Shown here piece after piece: positions 8,218-17,170 of a DNA stretch of 21,028 bases (the first letter of the stretch is position 1; every line of letters starts with the position of its first letter). Location of the stretch: contig CAMPIG010000028.1 in assembly GCA_946886255.1 (NCBI GenBank), positions 1-21,028 on the forward strand. The letters are read 5' to 3'. The position numbers and the translations under genes were made by a program. The stretch is from an uncultured Cellvibrio sp. GTDB lineage: Bacteria > Pseudomonadota > Gammaproteobacteria > Pseudomonadales > Cellvibrionaceae. The notes beneath the pieces are model-generated. The model was not told the origin of the DNA and searched no databases. It was given only the letters and a program-made list of their open reading frames with translations.

Positions 8218-8745
8218 ATGAAACAAAAGGGATTAACCCTCCTAGAGCTATTACTCGTACTAACCATAGTGGCCGTTCTTTTAACTGCTGGCGTGCCCAC
8301 ATTTTCTAAACATATTCATCACACCAAGGTCAAGATATTGGCCTTAGATCTTATGCAGGCAGCACAAAAAACCAGAACAATTGCGGTCAGCAAAAATCAG
8401 CGAGCGACCTTGCGAAACTTTGGCAGATGGGAAAATGGATGGGAAATATTCATAGATTCAAACTCAAATGGCATAAGAGATGAGACAGAGGAGTCCCTAG
8501 GCGAGCATAGACACGATACCGCGTCGGCCTCAATCAAAGTGTACACAGGCAAAACCGCCGTAAGACACTACATCTCTTACACAGGCCAAGGAATCAGCCG
8601 AGCGGCAAATGGAGCCCTCATGATGGATACCATTGTCATTTGTCCGACATCACAAGGAGGGGGTTACGCACTAGCTCTATGGCACAGTGGCAGAATGAGG
8701 CTGCACCCTATTTCACCACAGGAGTGTAATAAAGCCTCGCCATAA
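8218..8745 (+). CDS. fimT: GspH-family pseudopilin FimT, probable DNA-uptake type
   Basis: A 175-residue pseudopilin: leader MKQKG, then mature LTLLELLLVLTIVAVLLTAG with Glu5, then VPTFSKHIHHTKVKILALDLMQAAQKTRTIAVSKNQ. The family core is WENGWEIFIDSNSNGIRD. The C-terminal region has CPTSQGGGYALALWHSGRMRL, in which G-R-M-R at residues 158-161 matches the GRxR motif reported for DNA-binding FimT of naturally transformable gammaproteobacteria. The ATG at 8218 has AAGGA 7 bases upstream; the earlier in-frame ATG at 8167 would give an implausible leader. Unlike in P. aeruginosa, where fimT and fimU are co-directional, this gene is transcribed away from fimU. It ends 6 bases from the convergent ispH. 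Family call is firm; the role in DNA uptake is inferred. Confidence 0.87.
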   Translation: MKQKGLTLLELLLVLTIVAVLLTAGVPTFSKHIHHTKVKILALDLMQAAQKTRTIAVSKNQRATLRNFGRWENGWEIFIDSNSNGIRDETEESLGEHRHDTASASIKVYTGKTAVRHYISYTGQGISRAANGALMMDTIVICPTSQGGGYALALWHSGRMRLHPISPQECNKASP

Positions 8746-8751
8746 AGATAG

Positions 8752-9687
8752 CTAAATACGCAATGCTTTAGGCAATGAAAAGCTGATATTTTCAGGAATC
8801 CCCGGAAGCTCTTGCGGCGCCTTGGCGCCATGCGCGCACAAACGCTCAATGACTTGCTGCACCAAAACTTCAGGGGCGGATGCGCCCGCGGTGATGCCGA
8901 TACAGGCTTTACCCTGCAACCATTCACAACGAATATCATCCGGGCCGTCAATCAGATAAGCCTCAGTACCGCACCGCTCCGCCAATTCGCGCAGACGATT
9001 GGAATTGGAGCTAGTGGGCGATCCGACAACTAATACCAGGTCGCACTCCAGCGCTAGCTGTCGTACAGCGTCCTGACGATTGGTAGTGGCATAGCAGATG
9101 TCATTTTTGCGCGGACCCTGGATGCTGGGGAATTTATCTCGCAAAGCGTCGATAACCTTGGCCGTATCATCCATGGACAATGTTGTTTGAGTGACGTAAG
9201 CCAAAGCTTCAGGGTTTTTCACGTGCAGACGAGCAACATCCTCTTCATCTTCAACAAGGTATATCTCGCCACCATTCCTGTTGTCGTATTGTCCCATAGT
9301 ACCTTCAACTTCCGGATGACCTTCGTGGCCGATCAGGATGCATTCACGGCCTTCGCGGCTGTAACGCATCACTTCCATATGCACCTTGGTCACGAGCGGG
9401 CAGGTAGCATCGAAAACTTGCAGACTGCGCCGCTTCGCTTCTTGCTGTACTGCTTGTGAAACACCGTGAGCACTGAAGATGACAATCACATCATCCGGCA
9501 CTTGATCCAGCTCATCGACAAACACAGCGCCACGCTCGCGTAGCGAATCCACCACAAACTTGTTATGTACCACTTCGTGGCGCACATAAATCGGAGCGCC
9601 AAACACGTCGAGCGCACGATTCACAATGTCGATGGCTCGATCAACACCGGCACAAAAGCCGCGCGGATTGGCAAGTTTAATTTGCAT
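8752..9687 (-). CDS. ispH: 4-hydroxy-3-methylbut-2-enyl diphosphate reductase IspH
   Basis: A 311-residue enzyme of the last step of the MEP isoprenoid pathway, converting HMBPP to IPP and DMAPP with a [4Fe-4S] cluster in the cytoplasm. The three cluster cysteines are present: Cys12 ([13 protein letters not shown]), Cys96 ([11 protein letters not shown]) and the one in [12 protein letters not shown] near residue 197. The active-site residues His41 ([10 protein letters not shown]), His74 (FSAHGVS), His124 and Glu126 ([11 protein letters not shown]) are in place, as is the TQTTLS motif. Length matches the family (about 310-316). It follows fkpB by 4 bases, the same order as in E. coli and Pseudomonas, and is the last gene of the murJ-to-ispH run. 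Confidence 0.98.
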   Translation of the reverse strand: MQIKLANPRGFCAGVDRAIDIVNRALDVFGAPIYVRHEVVHNKFVVDSLRERGAVFVDELDQVPDDVIVIFSAHGVSQAVQQEAKRRSLQVFDATCPLVTKVHMEVMRYSREGRECILIGHEGHPEVEGTMGQYDNRNGGEIYLVEDEEDVARLHVKNPEALAYVTQTTLSMDDTAKVIDALRDKFPSIQGPRKNDICYATTNRQDAVRQLALECDLVLVVGSPTSSNSNRLRELAERCGTEAYLIDGPDDIRCEWLQGKACIGITAGASAPEVLVQQVIERLCAHGAKAPQELPGIPENISFSLPKALRI

Positions 9688-9691
9688 AGTG

Positions 9692-10141
9692 TCAATGTAC
9701 CTGTGCAGGTTCTATACGCAAGACGGCGACATCAAACAGGATATCGCGGCCCGCCAGTGGATGATTGAAGTCAACAATAACCCGCTCATCGTCAAAGCGC
9801 TGTACTACACCGGGTAACTCAGTTTTCTGCGCGTCAGCGAATGACAACATCAGGCCTTCGCTTAATTCAATATCCTCACCAAACTGATCCCGCGCGATTT
9901 CCTGGATATTGTTAGGGTTACGTTGACCGAAGCCCTCTTCCGGCTTAATCAAAAAAGTGTCGCGATCACCTTCTTGCATACCGAAGATCGCTTTTTCAAA
10001 TCCTACTAACAAGCTGCCATCTCCCACGGTAAAAGTGGCGGGGTCGCGTTCAAAATTGGAGTCAATCACATCGCCGTTCGCAAGTGTCAGCGAAAAATGC
10101 AGAGTGACTTTTGTACCTGGTCCGACGGTTAATTCACGCAT
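9692..10141 (-). CDS. fkpB: FKBP-type peptidyl-prolyl cis-trans isomerase FkpB (SlpA)
   Basis: A 149-residue SlyD-like FKBP. The FKBP fold is shown by [34 protein letters not shown] and the [12 protein letters not shown] segment, which leads into the insert-in-flap domain (residues about 75-125). The closing strand is [19 protein letters not shown]. There is no histidine-rich metal-binding tail, which separates it from SlyD and fits FkpB/SlpA. It probably acts as a cytoplasmic prolyl isomerase and chaperone; its exact clients are not known. The start ATG overlaps the end of lspA by 8 bases (aATGcgTGA), so translation is likely coupled, and ispH begins 4 bases after its stop. Confidence 0.95.
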   Translation of the reverse strand: MRELTVGPGTKVTLHFSLTLANGDVIDSNFERDPATFTVGDGSLLVGFEKAIFGMQEGDRDTFLIKPEEGFGQRNPNNIQEIARDQFGEDIELSEGLMLSFADAQKTELPGVVQRFDDERVIVDFNHPLAGRDILFDVAVLRIEPAQVH

Positions 10142-10631
10142 TGACTGGTTTTTCCTTGGTGAAAATCATATCGGCAATCAACAAAATGGCACCTAACGTA
10201 ATCGCAGAGTCTGCCAGGTTAAAAGCAGGCCAATAGTAATCCTGATAATGCACCACAATAAAGTCGACAACATGACCTAACACAACACGATCATAAACAT
10301 TGCCAATAGCGCCACCGAGTATCATCGTTAAACCGAAAGCTTCCAGTTTTTTGGTGGCCGCAATGCGCGCAATCCATACAACCAGCACCGCGCTTACAAT
10401 GATTGCTACTGCCGTAAAAAACCATCGCTGCCAACCACCGGCATCGCTTAAAAAGCTGAAGGCTGCGCCCGGGTTATAACGCAAGGTAAAATTAAAAAAC
10501 GAGGTAAACACCACCGGCTCGTTGTACGTCAACACGGCTTCGACCCAATGCTTGCTGATTTGATCCAGCACAATCACCAGGAGTGCCAGGCCATACCAAC
10601 GCCAGGCTTGAGCAGGAACTTTATTCAACAT
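10134..10631 (-). CDS. lspA: Lipoprotein signal peptidase LspA (SPase II)
   Basis: A 165-residue inner-membrane aspartyl protease that cleaves the signal peptide of diacylglyceryl-modified prolipoproteins. Four hydrophobic segments are visible. Conserved motifs are VLDQISKHWVE near the N-terminus, FTLRYNPGAAFSFL, GGAIGNVYDRVVLGHVVDFI and FNLADSAITLG. The last two carry the catalytic aspartates, here Asp123 (VVDFI) and Asp141 (NLADS). Length is normal. It begins 28 bases after ileS and overlaps fkpB by 8 bases. It shares its cluster with ileS, as in most gammaproteobacteria. Confidence 0.98.
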   Translation of the reverse strand: MLNKVPAQAWRWYGLALLVIVLDQISKHWVEAVLTYNEPVVFTSFFNFTLRYNPGAAFSFLSDAGGWQRWFFTAVAIIVSAVLVVWIARIAATKKLEAFGLTMILGGAIGNVYDRVVLGHVVDFIVVHYQDYYWPAFNLADSAITLGAILLIADMIFTKEKPVNA

Positions 10632-10659
10632 GAATTTTCCTTAGCATTAAGTATTGAGA

Positions 10660-13458
10660 CTATGCAAACTGGCGTTGCTCACCCTTGCCATCCACGTTTT
10701 CAACACAACGCAGACAAATTTCCGGGTGATTGGGGTTGGCGCCCACATCGGCACGATGGTGCCAACAACGCGCGCACTTGGTATGGGCAGATTTTTTGAC
10801 TGCCACATGCAAACCGCCCAGTGCCGTGATTTCTGCATTATTTGCCTCGTTGGCCGGGCAAACCTCGGCGGTTGAGGTAATTAATACGAAGCGCAACTCG
10901 TTGCCTAATTTCTGTAGCTTTTGTCCCAAGTCATCATCGCAGTAGAGCGTGACTTCTGTGCCTAGACCACCACCCACCTCACCACTATTGCGCTTGGCTT
11001 CCAGCACTTTATTGACTTCATCCTTCACTTGAGCAACTAAATCCCAATAGCTATCAGCAAATGAGTCGGAGGGCATGGACGGTAAGTTATACCACTCAGC
11101 AATAAACACAGTTTTATCACGCTCGCCGGGAATCAATGGCCACATTTCATCCGCAGTAAAGCTGAGAATAGGAGCAATCCAGCGCACCATGGCTTCGATA
11201 ATGTAATGCAATGCCGTTTGTGCTGAACGGCGCGCAAGACTGTCGGCTTTGGTGGTGTACTGACGATCTTTAATAATGTCGAGATAAAACGCCCCCAACT
11301 CGACCACACAAAAATTGTGCAGCTTTTGGTAAATAAGGTGCAATTGATAATTGTCGTAAGCTTTGATGATCTCTTTTTGCAGTGCAGCGGTACGACCAAC
11401 AATCCAGCGATCCAGTTGCAGCATTTGCTGCATATCCACCGCATGGACAGATGGATCAAAACCGTTGAGGTTCGACAGGATAAAACGCGCCGTGTTGCGA
11501 ATACGACGATAGGAATCTGCCGTGCGTTTCAGAATTTCATCCGACACACTCATCTCGGTACTGAAGTCCGTTGCCGCCACCCATAGGCGCAAAACATCAG
11601 CGCCCAAATCATTCATCACTTTTTGCGGCGGAATAACGTTACCGATGGATTTGGACATCTTGCGCCCTTGCGCATCCACCGTGAAACCGTGAGTCAATAC
11701 GGTTTTGTAGGGCGGCACGCCGTTGATCGCCATGGACGTTTTCAATGACGACTGAAACCAGCCGCGATGTTGGTCAGAGCCTTCCAAATATAAATCGGCA
11801 GGGAAACGTAACCCGGTACGTTGTGCAAGTACGGCGTAATGCGTCACACCGGAATCGAACCAGACGTCCAGGGTATCGGTAACCTTTGTGTAATCTTTGG
11901 CATCAGCGCCGAGCAATTCAGCCGCATCCAGGTCAAACCAGGCATCCATTCCGTTTTGCTCAACTTTTTGCGCAACGGCCTCTATCAGGCGCGGGGTTTC
12001 CGGATGCAATTCCTGGGTTTCTTTGTGCACAAATAATGCGATGGGAACACCCCAGGTGCGCTGCCGGGAGATACACCAGTCCGGTGAACTTGCCAGCATG
12101 GCATCAATGCGTGCTTTACCCCAATCGGGCACCCAACGCACGCCTTCTACGGCTTCAGCAACCTGCTCACGCAAATGGTTTTTACTCATACTGACAAACC
12201 ATTGCGGCGTCGCACGGAAGATCAACGGTGTTTTGGTTCGCCAACAATGCGGGAAGCTGTGTGTGATTTTGCCTTGCGTCAGCAACACTTTGTTTTCTAC
12301 CAGCAAGGCGATAACTTTTTCGTCAACCTTGTACACATGATCGCCGGCGAAGATCTCAACATTGGGGCGATAATAACCATTGTCGTCAATATAGTTGAGC
12401 GTAGCTATGTCGTACTTCAAACCAACCGCGAAGTCATCTGCACCATGATCAGGAGCAGTATGAACAAAGCCAGTACCGGCTTCTGTGGTTACGTGGTCGC
12501 CCAGAATAATCGGCACTTGGCGCGCGTAAAAAGGATGTTGCACCTGCAAGTGCTCTAATACGGCACCTTTGCAGTAACCGACAACTTTAAAATCGGCGAT
12601 GCCTGCGCGGGCCATCACGCTGAGCAATAAGTTTTCCGCTATTAACAGACGCTCTTCGCCTACCTGAACCGCAACATAATCGATGTCAGCATGTGCACTG
12701 ACAGCTTGGTTGGCAGGTAATGTCCAAGGAGTGGTGGTCCAGATGACGAGCGAAATCTTCCCGCGCCCGGTTAATTTACCCAGCACGTTTTCAATGGCAG
12801 CTTGGTCGACAAACGCAAACTTTACGTCGATAGAGAACGAGGTTTTTTCCTGATACTCTACTTCAGCTTCCGCCAACGCCGAGCCGCCCACAACACTCCA
12901 GTAAACCGGTTTGAAACCTTTATGCAGATGGCCATTTTGAGCAATCTTGCCCAAAGCGCGGATGATGTCTGCTTCGAACTTATAATCCATCGTCAGGTAA
13001 GGATTATCCCAATCCCCGAGCACCCCCAGGCGAATAAAATCCTGCTTCTGTCCAGCCACTTGTTTAGCCGCATATTCGCGACATTTTTCACGGAAGGTTT
13101 TTACATCAACCTTATCGCCGGCTTTACCGATTTTTTTCTCAACGTTGTGCTCAATAGGCAACCCGTGACAGTCCCACCCCGGGACATAAGGCGCATCAAA
13201 GCCACTCAAGGTACGGCTCTTGACGATAATGTCTTTCAGAATTTTATTGACGGCGTGGCCAATATGAATATCGCCATTGGCGTAGGGCGGACCATCGTGC
13301 AGGATAAATTGCTCGCGACCGGCACGGGCTTGACGAATTTGCTGATAGATATTGTTGCTTTGCCATTGCTTGAGCATTTCGGGCTCACGTTGCGCAAGAT
13401 TCGCTTTCATCGCGAAGTCGGTATTGGGCAAATTCAATGTCGCTTTGTAATCAGTCAT
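10660..13458 (-). CDS. ileS: Isoleucyl-tRNA synthetase IleS
   Basis: A 932-residue class Ia aminoacyl-tRNA synthetase that charges tRNA-Ile and edits misactivated valine. The HIGH motif is at residues 65-68 ([18 protein letters not shown]) and the KMSKS loop is in [10 protein letters not shown]. The editing domain CP1 includes [14 protein letters not shown] and [15 protein letters not shown]. The Zn site at the C-terminus has paired cysteines ([10 protein letters not shown] and [10 protein letters not shown]). Length agrees with E. coli IleS (938). The first type of IleS, sensitive to mupirocin, is suggested by this C-terminal zinc module, as inference. It starts 9 bases after ribF with only a weak ribosome binding site, suggesting coupled translation. 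Confidence 0.99.
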   Translation of the reverse strand: MTDYKATLNLPNTDFAMKANLAQREPEMLKQWQSNNIYQQIRQARAGREQFILHDGPPYANGDIHIGHAVNKILKDIIVKSRTLSGFDAPYVPGWDCHGLPIEHNVEKKIGKAGDKVDVKTFREKCREYAAKQVAGQKQDFIRLGVLGDWDNPYLTMDYKFEADIIRALGKIAQNGHLHKGFKPVYWSVVGGSALAEAEVEYQEKTSFSIDVKFAFVDQAAIENVLGKLTGRGKISLVIWTTTPWTLPANQAVSAHADIDYVAVQVGEERLLIAENLLLSVMARAGIADFKVVGYCKGAVLEHLQVQHPFYARQVPIILGDHVTTEAGTGFVHTAPDHGADDFAVGLKYDIATLNYIDDNGYYRPNVEIFAGDHVYKVDEKVIALLVENKVLLTQGKITHSFPHCWRTKTPLIFRATPQWFVSMSKNHLREQVAEAVEGVRWVPDWGKARIDAMLASSPDWCISRQRTWGVPIALFVHKETQELHPETPRLIEAVAQKVEQNGMDAWFDLDAAELLGADAKDYTKVTDTLDVWFDSGVTHYAVLAQRTGLRFPADLYLEGSDQHRGWFQSSLKTSMAINGVPPYKTVLTHGFTVDAQGRKMSKSIGNVIPPQKVMNDLGADVLRLWVAATDFSTEMSVSDEILKRTADSYRRIRNTARFILSNLNGFDPSVHAVDMQQMLQLDRWIVGRTAALQKEIIKAYDNYQLHLIYQKLHNFCVVELGAFYLDIIKDRQYTTKADSLARRSAQTALHYIIEAMVRWIAPILSFTADEMWPLIPGERDKTVFIAEWYNLPSMPSDSFADSYWDLVAQVKDEVNKVLEAKRNSGEVGGGLGTEVTLYCDDDLGQKLQKLGNELRFVLITSTAEVCPANEANNAEITALGGLHVAVKKSAHTKCARCWHHRADVGANPNHPEICLRCVENVDGKGEQRQFA

Positions 13459-13467
13459 GATCCACGG

Positions 13468-14424
13468 TCAACTTAACGTTTGAGAGTTAAAAAAATCCTG
13501 CGCCTGGTTAATATCCTGCTGCAATTGTGCCTGCAAGGCGTCCAGCGAAGGAAAGCGCTGTTCATCGCGCAACTTTTGGTGAAACACCACATCAATCATG
13601 GTGCCGTAAATAGCAGTAGCAAAATCAAACAGGTGAACTTCCAGAATGGGCTTTTTATCGCCACTCACGGTTGGGCGCACGCCGACGTTTGCCACACCCG
13701 GATGAACATCACCTTGCCTGAATCTGGCCGACACCGCAAAGACACCATGCAAGGGCGAGCGATAACGCCACAGGTGGATGTTCGCCGTTGGCACACCGAG
13801 CTTGCGACCCAGTTGTTGGCCGTAACCCACCCGGCCAGTGATGCTGTAGGGACGCCCCAGCAATTCTTCGGCCTGCGCGAAATCCCCCTGTTCCAGCAAA
13901 TGACGAATGCGCGTACTACTGACCCGCTCGCCGTGCAGCAGAAGCGTGCAGGTGTCGCTTACCGTAAAGCCTCGTTCACTGCCCGCTGCTTGCAAGAGAT
14001 TAAAATCGCCCTTGCGATCACAACCGAAGCGGAAGTCATCACCCACCACCAGATGTTTGATATCCAGCCCGCGCACTAACACTTGATCAATAAATTCCTG
14101 CGCTGACAGGCGACGCAAGGATTCATTGAACTCTATGCACAACACACGGCTAACGCCGGCGGCAAATAATGCCTGAATCTTTTCACGCAGGCGCATCAGG
14201 CGCGCGGGCGCCTTGTCACCGGAAAAAAATTCGTGTGGCTGAGGCTCAAATATGATCACTACCGAGGGCAACTGGTGCGCTTCAGCCGCTTGCGCCAATT
14301 GACGCAGAATCGCCTGATGGCCAAGGTGGACGCCGTCAAAAGAACCGATTGTGGCGACACAGCCCCGATGCCAGGGACGCAGGTTATGCAGGCCGCGAAT
14401 AAATACAGGGGGCGCCGGAATCAC
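13468..14424 (-). CDS. ribF: Bifunctional riboflavin kinase / FAD synthetase RibF
   Basis: A cytoplasmic enzyme that converts riboflavin to FMN and then FAD. The N-terminal FAD synthetase domain has RGLHNLRPWHRGCVATIGSF, then GVHLGHQAIL (the nucleotidyltransferase HxGH site), FEPQPHEFF and GDDFRFGCDRKGDF. The C-terminal riboflavin kinase domain has GRVGYGQQLGRKLGVPTANI, GVFAV, GVANVGVRPTV and EVHLFDF. No ATG start fits. The GTG at 14424 gives 318 residues, matching the family length, and begins just before the conserved RGLHN block. A TTG at 14487 would add 21 residues with no family counterpart but has a better purine stretch upstream. A TATACT hexamer (minus strand, 14474-14469) could serve a promoter 40 bases ahead of the GTG, though no good -35 is seen. 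The start is therefore uncertain; the identity is not. Confidence 0.95.
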   Translation of the reverse strand: MIPAPPVFIRGLHNLRPWHRGCVATIGSFDGVHLGHQAILRQLAQAAEAHQLPSVVIIFEPQPHEFFSGDKAPARLMRLREKIQALFAAGVSRVLCIEFNESLRRLSAQEFIDQVLVRGLDIKHLVVGDDFRFGCDRKGDFNLLQAAGSERGFTVSDTCTLLLHGERVSSTRIRHLLEQGDFAQAEELLGRPYSITGRVGYGQQLGRKLGVPTANIHLWRYRSPLHGVFAVSARFRQGDVHPGVANVGVRPTVSGDKKPILEVHLFDFATAIYGTMIDVVFHQKLRDEQRFPSLDALQAQLQQDINQAQDFFNSQTLS

Positions 14425-14539
14425 AGAGCTGCCACATTGCCTCGATTGGGTGTTAAAACGAACGCGGGAGTATACAGGAGCAGGCAATGCCAGCCTACCC
14501 CGCCGCCCCGGCAGACAGCGCCCGCCGCTATCGCTATAT

Positions 14540-16123
14540 TTAGACGTGGCGGAAATCTTTCAAGCGCATACCGACAGCCAATAAAGCGCAGAGATAAACG
14601 ATGAAGCCTGCTCCACAGAGCCCCCCTAGACGCAAGGCTCGCTGAAGCCAATCCCATGCGGCCCAATCGGGCCATACCTGAAGCAGGCCCAGCAGCGTCA
14701 ACACCATCGCCAGGTTTGCGATGCCGTAGCGCACCAGTAGCATCCGCCAGCCTTGCTCGGGGCGATAGATACCTGTGCGGCGCAACCCCTGGTATAACAA
14801 CCCCGCGTTGACGTAGGCGGCCAAAGCAGTAGCCAGAGCCAGGCCAACATGACCGAGATTGAAAAGGAAATACAGCGGCGCAACAAACAACGCTTTCATG
14901 GCGATATTGGTAGCCACCGCGATGACGCCGATACGTACCGGCGTCTTCATATCCTGGCGCGCAAAATAGCCTGGAGCCAAGACCTTGATCAGCATAAATC
15001 CGAGCAAGCCCAAGGCATAAGCCTGAAGGCTGTATGAGGACATAAGGATGTCGCGCACCGTCATCTGGCCGTGATGGAACAGGGTAAACAGAATCGGCTG
15101 AGCCAAAATCACCAGGGCCAGTAAGGATGGCAAGGCGATCAACATGATCATCCTGATCGCCCAGTCCAGGGTGCGATTAAAATGCTCGGCGGACTGGGCG
15201 GCGTGCTGGCGCGACAGGTTGGGCATGATCACCGTGGCCACGGCAATCGCAAATACGCCTAACGGCAGCTCCACCAGACGATCCGAATAGAACAACCAGC
15301 CCACACTGCCATCTGGCAGAAACGAGGCCAAGATTGAATCGAGCATCAGGTTAATCTGGCTGATCGATACACCAAACAGTGCCGGAACCATCAACCTCAG
15401 GATGCGCCTGACACCCGGATCGCGCCAATCCAGTCTGGGCACTGGCAGCAGGTGAATCTGCCGTAAAAAAGGCAGCTGAAACAAGAGAGATAAAACCCCC
15501 GCCAACAATACCCCCCACGCCATAGCAAACACCGGTTGGGAGAACCACGGCGCGGCGAACCAAGCGGCACCAATCATGCAAATATTCAGCAGTACCGGGG
15601 TAAACGCAGGAATCGCAAAGCGGTCGTAGCTGTTAAGTACCGCGCCGGCAAAACCGGTCAGGGAAATCAATAATAAATAGGGAAAGGTAATACGGATGAG
15701 GTCACTCAAGAGTGCAAATTTAATCGGGTCGTTCAGATAACCTGAGGCAAAGATGGCAGCCACAACTGGCGAACCGATCACTGCCAGTACCGTCACCACC
15801 AACAACACCGACCCCAGGCAACCCGATACGCGATCCACCAATGCCTGCACAGCGGCGTGGGAGCCGTTTTGACGATATTCGGACAGCACCGGAACAAATG
15901 CCTGGGAAAAAGCCCCCTCGGAAAATAACCGCCGAAAGAAGTTCGGGATTTTAAACGCCAGGAAGAAAGCATCTGCCGCCCCACCGGCCCCCAGCACATG
16001 AGCCAGCACCTGATCACGCACCAGCCCCAGCACCCGCGACATCATGGTCATGGAGCCTGTCACAAGGCTGGAACGCAACAGGCCGCTTCGGGGTTTGTTG
16101 GGGGCTGAAGCTTGATCGGACAA
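14540..16123 (-). CDS. murJ: Lipid II flippase MurJ
   Basis: A 527-residue inner-membrane protein of the MOP superfamily that moves lipid II across the membrane for peptidoglycan synthesis. The family signature is clear: MMSRVLGLVRDQVLAHVLGA, AADAFFLAFKIPNFFRRLFS and EGAFSQAFVPVLSEY. About 14 hydrophobic segments follow, with LGVFAIAVATVIMPNLSRQH, VLAPGYFARQDMKTPVRIG and the NIAMKALFVAPLY segment. The start codon is TTG at 16123, with AGGGA 8-9 bases upstream, and gives a short 12-residue lead before the conserved GLLRSSL block; no in-frame ATG is available nearby. It heads the minus-strand housekeeping run and is divergent from the yebG-like gene 208 bases away. In Pseudomonas rpsT is the usual divergent neighbour; it is not in this window. 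Confidence 0.97.
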   Translation of the reverse strand: MSDQASAPNKPRSGLLRSSLVTGSMTMMSRVLGLVRDQVLAHVLGAGGAADAFFLAFKIPNFFRRLFSEGAFSQAFVPVLSEYRQNGSHAAVQALVDRVSGCLGSVLLVVTVLAVIGSPVVAAIFASGYLNDPIKFALLSDLIRITFPYLLLISLTGFAGAVLNSYDRFAIPAFTPVLLNICMIGAAWFAAPWFSQPVFAMAWGVLLAGVLSLLFQLPFLRQIHLLPVPRLDWRDPGVRRILRLMVPALFGVSISQINLMLDSILASFLPDGSVGWLFYSDRLVELPLGVFAIAVATVIMPNLSRQHAAQSAEHFNRTLDWAIRMIMLIALPSLLALVILAQPILFTLFHHGQMTVRDILMSSYSLQAYALGLLGFMLIKVLAPGYFARQDMKTPVRIGVIAVATNIAMKALFVAPLYFLFNLGHVGLALATALAAYVNAGLLYQGLRRTGIYRPEQGWRMLLVRYGIANLAMVLTLLGLLQVWPDWAAWDWLQRALRLGGLCGAGFIVYLCALLAVGMRLKDFRHV

Positions 16124-16232
16124 AATTTATATCCCTGTATCGTCATCATTAGGAGGCGCCATTATCCATGCTTCTCCCGTGGAGATACAGCCCGCCGACC
16201 TATCTGGCCACCAGAGATTTTACATTTAATCG

Positions 16233-16261
16233 TTGACAATTTTTCTGCGCACGAATACTGT
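16233..16261 (+). promoter_or_regulatory. Predicted sigma-70 promoter of the yebG-like gene
   Basis: A consensus -35 box TTGACA (16233-16238) is followed after exactly 17 bases by TACTGT (16256-16261). This is a weak -10 box that overlaps the left arm of the LexA site. Overlap of LexA with the -10 region is the standard layout of SOS promoters. The gene starts about 65 bases past the expected transcription start. Confidence 0.6.
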
Positions 16262-16276
16262 ACATAAAAACAGTAT
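16255..16276. promoter_or_regulatory. LexA-binding site (SOS box)
   Basis: ATACTGT, eight spacer bases (acataaaa) and ACAGTAT form a perfect 7-bp-arm palindrome with the canonical CTGT-N8-ACAG core and an AT-rich centre. It overlaps the predicted -10 of the downstream gene, whose E. coli homologue yebG is a known LexA target. The motif is seen directly; LexA binding is inferred. Confidence 0.88.
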
Positions 16277-16331
16277 CACGGTGAACTGTTGAACGTTATC
16301 GAAATGCAGGCAAAAACACGAGGGCAAGATC

Positions 16332-16700
16332 ATGGCAGTTATCGCCGTTTGGCAATGCGATCGGGATGGAAGTATGTTTGAAGATAAAAAACAAGCTGAA
16401 GAGCATGATAAGTACCTGGAGCTGGCCGCCAATATCACCAGTTTGATAGAAAGCGAGATTCCCGGCATCAGTGATCAACACAGCGAGGCTATCGGTTTGT
16501 TGTTGGCTCAGCGGCGCGAGCAATTGGCCAAAGCCTGCAAGGGTAAGCCGGAAGAGCTGCTTGAGCCCTTTCAGGCCGACGCTCAACCAAAGGGTTTGGT
16601 CAATCCCGGATTGAAATCCATCGGTAAAGAGACAGACAGCAAAGAAGTAGATAACAAAAGCATCGATAACAAAGTAACGTCGTTAGCTGCCAACCAATAA
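16332..16700 (+). CDS. yebG: YebG-family SOS-inducible protein
   Basis: A 122-residue protein of the YebG family, small DNA-damage-inducible proteins of unknown biochemical role. The family core is seen in MAVIAVWQCDRDGSMFEDKK, AEEHDKYLELAANITSLI and EAIGLLLAQRREQLAKACKG (about residues 1-70). It is longer than E. coli YebG (96 residues): a polar, low-complexity tail of about 50 residues contains a near-repeat, KEVDNKSIDNK, and is probably disordered. The start ATG has an AGGG-type ribosome binding site about 9 bases upstream (cgagggcaagatc). A perfect LexA box about 55 bases upstream supports both the identity and SOS control. It is a single-gene unit, divergent from murJ. Confidence 0.85.
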   Translation: MAVIAVWQCDRDGSMFEDKKQAEEHDKYLELAANITSLIESEIPGISDQHSEAIGLLLAQRREQLAKACKGKPEELLEPFQADAQPKGLVNPGLKSIGKETDSKEVDNKSIDNKVTSLAANQ

Positions 16701-16772
16701 GTATTGCCTCTGTCGGGGCTGGTGGTTATCCAACCCATCACTGCGGTGACAATCATCGGTTTATGGACTCAT

Positions 16773-16791
16773 CAGCAAGGATGCTGTTTTT
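16773..16791 (+). terminator. Weak intrinsic terminator-like hairpin after yebG
   Basis: CAGCA, loop AGGA and TGCTG form a 5-bp stem followed directly by five T (16787-16791). It lies 72 bases after the yebG stop. The stem is short, so it may be only partly effective, which would leave the stronger structure at 16998 as the true end of the transcript. Confidence 0.4.
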
Positions 16792-16963
16792 ATATAGCCT
16801 AATGTTTAAATGGGGTGATTTTATACCTCTTAGTTTTTTATTCGTTTAGTTTGTATGCACTTTTTAACCCGGCAGGGAAAGGCATCTCAATTTCCTCTCA
16901 TCGCGCTTTTTTCAGACGCCGGTCATCACCCTGATTGTTCTTATCATCTCCAGAATTCCAATC

Positions 16964-16993
16964 AAAGTTACCCATGTCAGCCATGGTAACTTT
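16964..16993 (+). other. Stable bulged hairpin upstream of the terminator
   Basis: AAAGTTACC-C-ATG pairs with CAT-GGTAACTTT, giving a 12-bp stem with one bulged C and a 5-base loop (tcagc). It ends only 4 bases before the terminator stem, so the two hairpins would stack in one RNA. This arrangement is common at the 3' end of small RNAs, but could also be part of a long 3' UTR. Confidence 0.5.
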
Positions 16994-16997
16994 CTTG

Positions 16998-17034
16998 CCA
17001 CTGCACCTGCCTCAACGGGTGTGGTGGTTTTTTT
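16998..17034 (+). terminator. Strong intrinsic terminator
   Basis: CCACTGCACC (16998-17007) pairs with GGTGTGGTGG (17018-17027) over 10 positions, two of them G-U wobbles, around a 10-base loop. Seven T follow at 17028-17034. It acts on plus-strand transcripts. The nearest upstream gene, yebG, ends 297 bases earlier, which leaves open what RNA it ends. Confidence 0.75.
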
Positions 17035-17170
17035 AAATAAAATAAATGGTAAACAAAGGCGCTCGGGACCGAGAACTCAGCCCCGGTTCTGCTACTGCAC
17101 TACCCAGCCGCTACTATGCATAGCTAAAATTTATGGTTTTTTGATTGCCACATTTTTCTGCGCCGGGTAG

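Noticed and set aside
12802..13476. A 224-codon open frame on the plus strand opposite ileS.
   Set aside because: It lies wholly antisense to the well-supported ileS. Its protein has no recognisable motif or ribosome binding site, and it is best explained as a codon-bias shadow.
13480..14079. A 199-codon plus-strand open frame opposite ribF.
   Set aside because: It is fully antisense to ribF, with no motif or credible translation signal.
14425..14487. A TTG start for ribF, adding 21 residues.
   Set aside because: The added residues lie before the conserved N-terminal block and have no family counterpart. It is kept only as an alternative because its upstream purine stretch is better than that of the GTG.
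16855..16989. A 44-codon ATG frame in the yebG-MFS spacer.
   Set aside because: It has no ribosome binding site, a composition unlike a protein, and it ends inside the hairpin region; an RNA role fits better.
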